Assembly: GCA_029747585.1 (NCBI GenBank) | Contig: JAPEVF010000987.1 | Span: forward strand, 1-16,056 | From: Pleurotus djamor | Lineage: Eukaryota > Basidiomycota > Agaricomycetes > Agaricales > Pleurotaceae | Length of the DNA: 16,056 nt | Direction of reading: 5' to 3' | In this document: positions 10,801 through 16,056 of the stretch, piece after piece | How positions within the stretch are numbered: the first letter of the stretch is position 1 | How the letters are laid out: each line of letters starts with the position of its first letter | Notes under the pieces: generated by a model | What the model saw: the letters and a program-made list of their open reading frames with translations, nothing else | Told to the model about the DNA's origin: nothing | The model's database searches: none | Position numbers and translations under genes: made by a program

Positions 10801-12018
10801 GTGGTGGCTCGGCGATATAACGAGTTCTCGAATATGCACAACAAACTTCGCGATAAATATGCACAAGTTCGATCTCTCGATTTTCCTGGGAAACGACTGG
10901 TCCACGTTCTGTCGGGAAGCTTTGTAGACAATCGAAGGGCAGCTCTTGAGAAATACTTGCAGGTAAGACCTCCCTCTGTGTTAGTGATACTCTCTACTCA
11001 CTTCATTGGCTTAGAACCTCATAGCCATATCGGAAGTATGTGAGAGTGACGAGCTATTAGCCTTCCTTTCACGCGATTCACCATTTATGGCCACCGAGCG
11101 TCGCCGTCCCTCCAAAGGTAGCCAAGGTTTCCAAGCCACCAATCTTGTCCGCACGGTCTACCGTTCTGTGGCTGGGAGCATTGACGACATGTTCTTTGGC
11201 CCGTCTATGCTTGAAGTCATGATCCAGCGATTGACCCGACAAGCTGCGGAATTTGCTGGAGTTGTGGGGGCAGCTGTCAACGACGAAGAGATCGTAGCTC
11301 AGGCTCTAGATGCATCGGGCAAATCAGCCTCCGAAGCGGCCCTCTTAGGGCTTTCTGGTGACCTCAAGCCGTTAGATGGGGAGACGAGTACTTCGTCATT
11401 CTCATCTCCTATATGCGATTTGCTTCTCGCCGTTTTCGAGTTGAAGAAGAAGAATAATTGGTTGCGAAGGCAGGCTGTGGTAATCATCCTCCAACAAGTC
11501 CTGGGTGGTACAATTGAGCGGTAAGCAATGCAAACTATGCAGCCCGCCTCTGTTCATTCTGCTCTGTAGTAAAATCCGTGAAATCATCAAGAGTCAGCTC
11601 GAGGAATCGAAGATAATGTCCTACCTCTCAATGTTTCGGGACCAGTTGTGGCCCGGTGGTCAATTGAAGCCACCAGGAAAGCCTCGCACCATGGAAGAGA
11701 AGTTACGAACTCGAGATGAAGCAAACCGCAAGCTCTCTTCCTTAATTCCGGGTGAGTGGCAGTTTGCTCTCGCGCGAAGGATAATCTGCTGACCTCGCCT
11801 CAAGACCTCGCAGCCAACATGATTGGGCGATCGAACGCCAGAAGAGGAGCCAGGCGTATTTTCGCTGTTTTACAGAACCGTCGACTTAATCAGCATATAG
11901 TCTACACAGTAGTGGACGAGGTGATGATTCCCAATCATCTTCCTGAGGACACCCACTGATAACGTATTTTTAGGTGTTTTCTGCATTATTTCCAGAGACA
12001 AACACATCGTCAGAATGA
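7871..12018 (+). CDS. MDM1: Mdm1/SNX13-type PXA-RGS-PX-nexin-C protein (membrane contact site / sorting nexin)
   Basis: Nine exons: 7871-8758, 8808-8830, 8880-9109, 9166-9296, 9349-10962, 11015-11520, 11570-11751, 11805-11920 and 11974-12018 (3735 nt, 1244 aa). The N-terminus has a hydrophobic hairpin or two membrane segments (about residues 8-55). A PXA domain follows (about 100-330), then an RGS-like domain (about 434-586; LANPSSLSYFMEFMDRR, LVQFWLTVESF), a disordered Ser/Pro and acidic linker (DDDDSDEVEAEDD near 756), a coiled coil (about 797-868), a PX domain (about 869-984; WVVARRYNEF, LDFPGKR) and a nexin C domain (about 1094-1190; VFELKKKNNWLRRQA, FRDQLWPGG). In yeast, Mdm1 is ER-anchored and its PX domain binds PI3P on the vacuole, tethering the two organelles near lipid droplets; the same role is inferred here. 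The ATG at 7871 is the first in frame. Exon 2 is only 23 nt. The gene converges on TRM6. Confidence 0.93.
8808..8830 (+). other. 23-nt exon 2 of the Mdm1-like gene
   Basis: It encodes AGAVIHQ plus two bases, between two 49-nt introns (donors GTATGT and GTCAGT). It joins the PXA segment IIDDI to KLITKIRNVLEA. It is asymmetric (phase 0 in, phase 2 out), so skipping would shift the frame. Confidence 0.85.
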
Positions 12019-12082
12019 TCCTTCTTGCATCCATAACGAAACTTACGACTCGGATATGTAATAAATTTATACCCCTAACGAT
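12019..12082. other. 64-bp convergent 3' gap with poly(A) signal AATAAA (12060-12065, plus)
   Basis: The Mdm1-like stop (12016-12018) and the TRM6 stop (12083-12085, minus) face each other. AATAAA on the plus strand at 12060-12065 lies 42 bp past the Mdm1-like stop. Cleavage 10-30 nt later would fall at or inside the TRM6 coding end, so the two transcripts very probably overlap tail to tail. Confidence 0.6.
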
Positions 12083-13911
12083 TTATCCTTCAACTGCGGG
12101 GTCTTCCATTGCGACGTCCGTATTTTCGGTCGGCTCTATAGATGACTGCGTTCTATCCTTTGATTTCCCCTGGCGTCGGTGTACGTCAACTGGGACAGCA
12201 CTTGGGTCATCGTAGCTAAAAGGAACTTCAGCGCAGTCCGACGGTAGGCGAACATACAACTGACACTTTGGTTGCATGTAGGATGAACCCGCCAGAGCCT
12301 GACATGTTCATCATCGGATGTGTGCGCGCAGGGAGGATCTAAGCAGAATCAGTACATTGACATACGGGACTCATCGAGGCTTACTTGGTATCGTCTTAAC
12401 CAGACTTCCGAGACTGAGGGTGACAAGTATTCTGGGCACGCTCTCATAGTCGTCTGTAGCTCAGAAAGAACCTACAGCCTCGTCAATATGAATGATGGGA
12501 CGAGTGGAGGGGTGCCTGCCTGGATGTACGGGCTATGCACAACGATATTGCATGAACCACCGAGGTAACGCTTCACTCTGTTTAATATAGAGACAGGATC
12601 GTACTCGCTCGCTATGAGCAGTCTGTCTCGAGGTAAGCAGATGGACAATCATTCAGGTGACTGGTGCTTACGCCTCAAACTCTCCTGAGAAAAGATCGTT
12701 GCGAGTGGCCTCGAGGAAGTCAGAAGCTGCCTTTCTCTTGTTGACTCGTATGCGCTGTTTGTCAGACCTGATTTCTTCTTCTGGTACGTCCCATGTGGAT
12801 ATCACTGCGTCAAAGTTGTTAGCTAAACTGGATAAAGGGAAGTGCGAATGCATACCTGGGGTATAGTCTTCAAGGCAGGTGGCCCAATTCAGAGATGACA
12901 TTACTGACTTGATTCGAGGCTCGAAGTTCATCTGGACCAGGGCAGGGTAGGCAGGCGGAGACTCGACATCGCATATGGTGATAAGACGGCCTTCTCCTGA
13001 TCATAGATGCTCATATTAGCGTCAGGATCCGGCGTGGTTAAGTATCGTCGTAGCACAAGCATACCTCCCATCCTCTGCAATACACCAGCGACAAGCATCC
13101 CAGACACATCGTCGACCACAAGGTATCTTCCACCAGGCCTGATATTGGCTAGGTTCAATATCTGTGATAGTGCGTCCATACGAAGGTCTCGGATGCGACC
13201 TTGATCTTTGTTGAACCAGTACTCGCAAACATTGAATAGAGTCGGCTGGATCGTGGTAAAGACTTTTGCATACCTACAAATGGGTTGAGAACTGCAAATA
13301 GCTTGAGAATAAGAAAGGGGATCACTTTGCTTCCTTCTTCTTCTTATATTTTTCTTTACTATACTCTGTCTTCAGGTTGAACCCAGAGTGTTGTTCGATC
13401 TGCTTCTTGATTATTTCCTGTGCAAAATGTTCAGGGAAACAGGCGATGGGAGATAGAATGAGCTCACCGAGACATGTACGCCAGCCTCCTTCATTTCCGC
13501 CATTTCTTGAGGAGTGACAGGTTTAATAGAGCCATCGCCTACAATGTGCTCATTTGTTGCATCGGTCTCCTCTGTTGTCTCGTGAGTTTAAGACCCGTAT
13601 AAAAGATCAATGGACTCGCCAACTTCCTCGATAGTTTTTGGGGGTAGTATGACCAGTTTCTTTCCAACTATCTCAAAGGTCAGGCCATGGGGCTTGCCTA
13701 TCAGTTCATTCGCAGGGAATGAGCCAACTTTCCCGAGGGACAATGTTCTATAAGAAACCACAGTTGGTAAAGACATTTACACGGAGAAAAAGCACTCGCA
13801 CGAATCCCTCTCAACTTTCAAGCTTCGTATGTCGCCATTTGGTACCCTGAACAGTACTGTATCGCCTGCGCGGACCACATACTGCGTCGAAAGGTCGCTA
13901 TGATCAGCCAT
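12083..13911 (-). CDS. TRM6: tRNA (adenine-N1)-methyltransferase non-catalytic subunit Trm6 (Gcd10)
   Basis: Eleven exons: 13802-13911, 13624-13747, 13468-13569, 13326-13417, 13065-13273, 12856-12996, 12672-12804, 12520-12622, 12385-12471, 12265-12338 and 12083-12215 (1308 nt, 435 aa). Trm6 pairs with the catalytic subunit Trm61 in a heterotetramer that makes m1A58 in the T-loop of tRNAs, including initiator tRNA-Met. Family blocks in order are LGKVGSFPANELIGKPHGLT, ETDATNEHIV, EIIKKQIEQHSGFNLKTEYS, NVCEYWFNKDQGRIRD, LANIRPGGRYLVVDDVSGML, GRLITICDVESPP, NKRKAASDFL, LIASEYDPVSIL and HPMMNMSGSGGFILHATKVY, then a polar acidic tail. Intron 2 removes an in-frame TAA at 13588-13590; its acceptor is ambiguous (13570 or 13579 as the last intron base). 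Intron 8 has a GC donor. It is divergent from the UCS gene, with 108 bp between the starts. Confidence 0.95.
12472..12519 (-). other. GC-AG intron in TRM6 (intron 8)
   Basis: This 48-nt intron has donor CAG|GCAGGC and acceptor CTGTAG|GTT. It joins SPYIQ to VLSELQ, the expected Trm6 continuity. No GT near the boundary keeps the frame. Confidence 0.8.
13570..13623 (-). other. TRM6 intron 2 containing an in-frame TAA
   Basis: Read through, exon 2 would end in a TAA at 13588-13590. A 54-nt intron from GAA|GTTGGC to ACAGAG|GAG removes it in frame and joins PPKTIEE to ETDATNE, as in other Trm6 proteins. An alternative acceptor nine bases earlier (CACGAG) gives a 45-nt intron and adds TTE. The donor and both acceptors are weak matches to consensus. 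Confidence 0.7.
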
Positions 13912-14019
13912 GGCGCAAAATAAAAGCTCGGCGCTTGAAACTCCTCGGACATAATACTCAGCCCTAAATCGGCCACGATCGACTTTGTGTGTTCTACTTC
14001 CAACTTCGGTCGGTTTCCG
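13912..14019. promoter_or_regulatory. 108-bp bidirectional promoter, TRM6 / UCS chaperone
   Basis: The two start codons are separated by 108 bp, so both 5' UTRs and core promoters must fit or overlap here. No TATA box is seen; there is an A-rich AAAATAAAAG at about 13917 and a TCGGCCACGATCGA stretch at about 13969. The compact TATA-less arrangement fits housekeeping expression. Confidence 0.55.
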
Positions 14020-16044
14020 ATGGCTGCAACCACGAATGAACTGACCAAAAGCCTCGAATCCATGCTGGATAGAACGAAATCCGCCAATTTGCTTCCTGAC
14101 GAAATCCGCCATCTAATCGACGCCTTTCTTCCTACTCGCGACTTTGATACGAGATCCAAAGCGTTTCTCGTCCTTTCAGCATTCTGCCAAAATACCAGGA
14201 AATCCGCCTTTGATGCAGCCAAACCAAATGACGCAGGAAGAGATACAATAGTTGTCACGGTTGGTTCCCACCTGGTTTCAAGGCTGGAGGATCCAGAGGA
14301 TCAACTGTATCTTTCGGGTATTTGTGCTTTAATAGCTCTCTTCCAAGTTGATTGGGAAGCAGCTTCAACCATCTTCAATCGCGAGGGCCTCGTAGACTTA
14401 ATCGTGGATCAAGCGGATACTTCTCCTCCTGCCACCCTTCCATATGTTTCTCGACTTCTCAGCCAAGCTGCGGGCCACAGAGCATGCCGTTCCACCTTTA
14501 CGCAAGACATTGTTGAACGACTAGAACAATCACTGAAGCAGACGACCATGTCAGCGTTGCGCGCTGCTAGTAGTCTAGCTTTCGTAAAATTATCCCGAAA
14601 CCCTGGCCTTTCGAGTTCCCTGGGCACCCCTCCTACTCAAACCTACGAACGAGATCTAGAATTCTACCAGATCACGTCAAGCATTGTCCTCTCATCCGAA
14701 GACAACTCATCACTTGCTGATGCTGTTGAATCTCTCGCGTATCTGAGTACAAACCCCAGTATAAAGGAGAGAATCACGACCGATACTCAGCTTCTCCCAA
14801 AGCTTTTCTCTCTGGTGCCTCGCAAGAAGCAGGCTGGCAGTGATCACTCGCCAGAGCAATCCACACTGGTTTATGGAATTCTAGTCGTAATATCCCAGTT
14901 GTGCGCCCACCCGCCGCGCTTGACCGAGGAACAGACCCAGATGGAGAAACTCAGGCAGATGGCCCAAGCGGGGAAGAAGTCGGAAGGAAAAGGGTCGTCT
15001 CCTTACGATGGCGACGACTACGTTAACAAACGTATCACAAAGCTGCTCGATCTTGGAGTCCTTGAAGTCTTAGTTTCGGCATCAAGTACTCGGCTGGACA
15101 GTGTGGGTGTGAGGGTGACGACGGGCAAGACTTTTTTGGACATAATAGAGGTCAGAGATAACCGGGGAAAGGTGCTACAACACGGCGGTGCAAAGGTCCT
15201 GACCCAAATTATTAAACGTGGTCTGAACGACATGACATCGAAGTCCACGGAGGCCGACGTTGTCTATCTCTCCCCCATTCAAGCTTTAGCCAAACTTTCC
15301 ATAACTGCAGCTCCTATCCAAGTCTTCGGACCAAGTGAAACCGCGATGTACGATGCAATTCGTCCGTTCTCTATCCTGCTTCAGCACTCCTCATCTACGC
15401 TTCTACAACGGTTCGAGGCATTAATGGCGTTGACAAATCTCGCTTCTCAAAGCGCGGAATTGTGCAATCGGATAGCCAAAGCAGAAGGTTTGGCGACTAC
15501 TATGGAGTCGATGATGCTAGAAGATCATCCTTTGGTTCGTCGCGCAGCGGTAGAACTTCTTTGCAACCTTCTTGCAGGTTCGGATGATATCTTCGAGCGA
15601 TATGGAGGCTCGAGCGTTTCATCTAACGCCAAATCTAAACTCGAAATTCTTATCGCTCTGTCGGATGTTGACGATGTAGCAACCAAGCTCGCTGCATCTG
15701 GGGCTTTGGCCACCCTCAGCATCTCAGAACCTGTCTGCATCATGTTAGCCGACTTGCAATTGGAAAAGCACAGGACTTTCAATATTCTTGCTCAATTAAT
15801 CGGACCGGACCCCGACTCTGCGGAAACTTCGCAGCCCAGCTCGAACCCGGGACTTGTGCACCGTGGCATAGTGTGCGCCCGCAATATTATGGCTGCGGTC
15901 AAAGATTCGCCCAAGAGAAAGGAGCTGATAGGAGAGGCTCGTTCCTCTGATTTACTCAAGGTTCTGGGTCTGATAGTTAAAACTGTTCCTCCTGAAGCTA
16001 TGAAGATGTATCGTGAGCTAGTAGCCCTTTCAACGAGCCAATGA
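14020..16044 (+). CDS. SHE4: UCS-domain myosin chaperone (She4 / Cro1 / Rng3, UNC-45 family)
   Basis: A single uninterrupted exon encodes 674 aa. The protein is almost entirely helical with armadillo-like repeats, and lacks the N-terminal TPR domain of animal UNC-45, as is usual in fungi. UNC-45/Cro1/She4 hallmarks are YLSPIQALAKLSI (about 415-427), LLQRFEALMALTNLAS (about 462-477) and LVRRAAVELLCNLLAG (about 505-520). A charged, Lys/Gly-rich loop lies near residues 305-330 (KLRQMAQAGKKSEGKG). UCS proteins bind myosin motor heads, act with Hsp90/Hsp70 to fold them, and are needed for actomyosin function in endocytosis, cytokinesis and polarity. I chose the ATG at 14020 because it is the first in frame; the frame is open a little further upstream without an ATG. 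It is the only intronless gene here, next to TRM6 with ten introns. The stop is 12 bp from the window end. Confidence 0.92.
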   Translation: MAATTNELTKSLESMLDRTKSANLLPDEIRHLIDAFLPTRDFDTRSKAFLVLSAFCQNTRKSAFDAAKPNDAGRDTIVVTVGSHLVSRLEDPEDQLYLSGICALIALFQVDWEAASTIFNREGLVDLIVDQADTSPPATLPYVSRLLSQAAGHRACRSTFTQDIVERLEQSLKQTTMSALRAASSLAFVKLSRNPGLSSSLGTPPTQTYERDLEFYQITSSIVLSSEDNSSLADAVESLAYLSTNPSIKERITTDTQLLPKLFSLVPRKKQAGSDHSPEQSTLVYGILVVISQLCAHPPRLTEEQTQMEKLRQMAQAGKKSEGKGSSPYDGDDYVNKRITKLLDLGVLEVLVSASSTRLDSVGVRVTTGKTFLDIIEVRDNRGKVLQHGGAKVLTQIIKRGLNDMTSKSTEADVVYLSPIQALAKLSITAAPIQVFGPSETAMYDAIRPFSILLQHSSSTLLQRFEALMALTNLASQSAELCNRIAKAEGLATTMESMMLEDHPLVRRAAVELLCNLLAGSDDIFERYGGSSVSSNAKSKLEILIALSDVDDVATKLAASGALATLSISEPVCIMLADLQLEKHRTFNILAQLIGPDPDSAETSQPSSNPGLVHRGIVCARNIMAAVKDSPKRKELIGEARSSDLLKVLGLIVKTVPPEAMKMYRELVALSTSQ

Positions 16045-16056
16045 CATGTAATTGCC

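Noticed and set aside
13588..13590. In-frame TAA suggesting TRM6 is a pseudogene
   Set aside because: A 54-nt (or 45-nt) intron removes it in frame, and all ten other exons are intact and conserved.
13987..14019. Upstream GTG start for the UCS gene
   Set aside because: Eukaryotic nuclear genes rarely start at GTG; the ATG at 14020 is the first in frame and begins a typical N-terminus.

Overview
This window is nuclear DNA of a filamentous basidiomycete, most likely an Agaricomycete. The evidence is very intron-dense coding sequence (42 introns inferred in five genes, all about 46-68 nt, mostly GT-AG), exons down to 12 nt, short intergenic gaps, GC content near 50%, and six proteins that all belong to fungal families. 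Gene models were built by hand: exon joins were chosen so that the frame stays open and the family's conserved protein sequence is continuous. Every model closes to a whole number of codons.

Layout. 1-960: no confident gene; it holds a decayed or frameshifted ORF remnant, a GAGCC-rich repeat, and one unresolved base (N at 715). 961-3434 (-): BAR-SH3 membrane-curvature adaptor, 692 aa. 3435-4301: long divergent promoter region. 4302-5956 (+): secreted GH5 exo-beta-1,3-glucanase, 416 aa. 6173-7707 (-): mitochondrial oxaloacetate/sulfate-type carrier (Oac1 family), 325 aa. 7871-12018 (+): PXA-RGS-PX-nexin-C protein of the Mdm1/SNX13 type, 1244 aa. 12083-13911 (-): Trm6, the non-catalytic subunit of the tRNA m1A58 methyltransferase, 435 aa. 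14020-16044 (+): UCS-domain myosin chaperone (She4/Cro1/Rng3 family), 674 aa, without introns.

The six genes strictly alternate in strand. This gives three divergent promoter regions (867, 163 and 108 bp) and two convergent 3' junctions (216 and 64 bp). The genes do not form a pathway cluster. They are a housekeeping neighbourhood for membrane trafficking and contact sites, cell wall, mitochondrial transport, tRNA modification and myosin folding. I see no mobile element, CRISPR, rRNA, tRNA or secondary-metabolite cluster, and no evidence of a new biological system. The notable features are in gene structure: symmetric microexons of 12, 18 and 27 nt, a 15-nt first coding exon, two GC-AG introns, an intron that removes an in-frame stop in TRM6, a 5-codon uORF one base before the Mdm1-like start, and a CACGTG-centred near-palindrome in the 163-bp divergent promoter.
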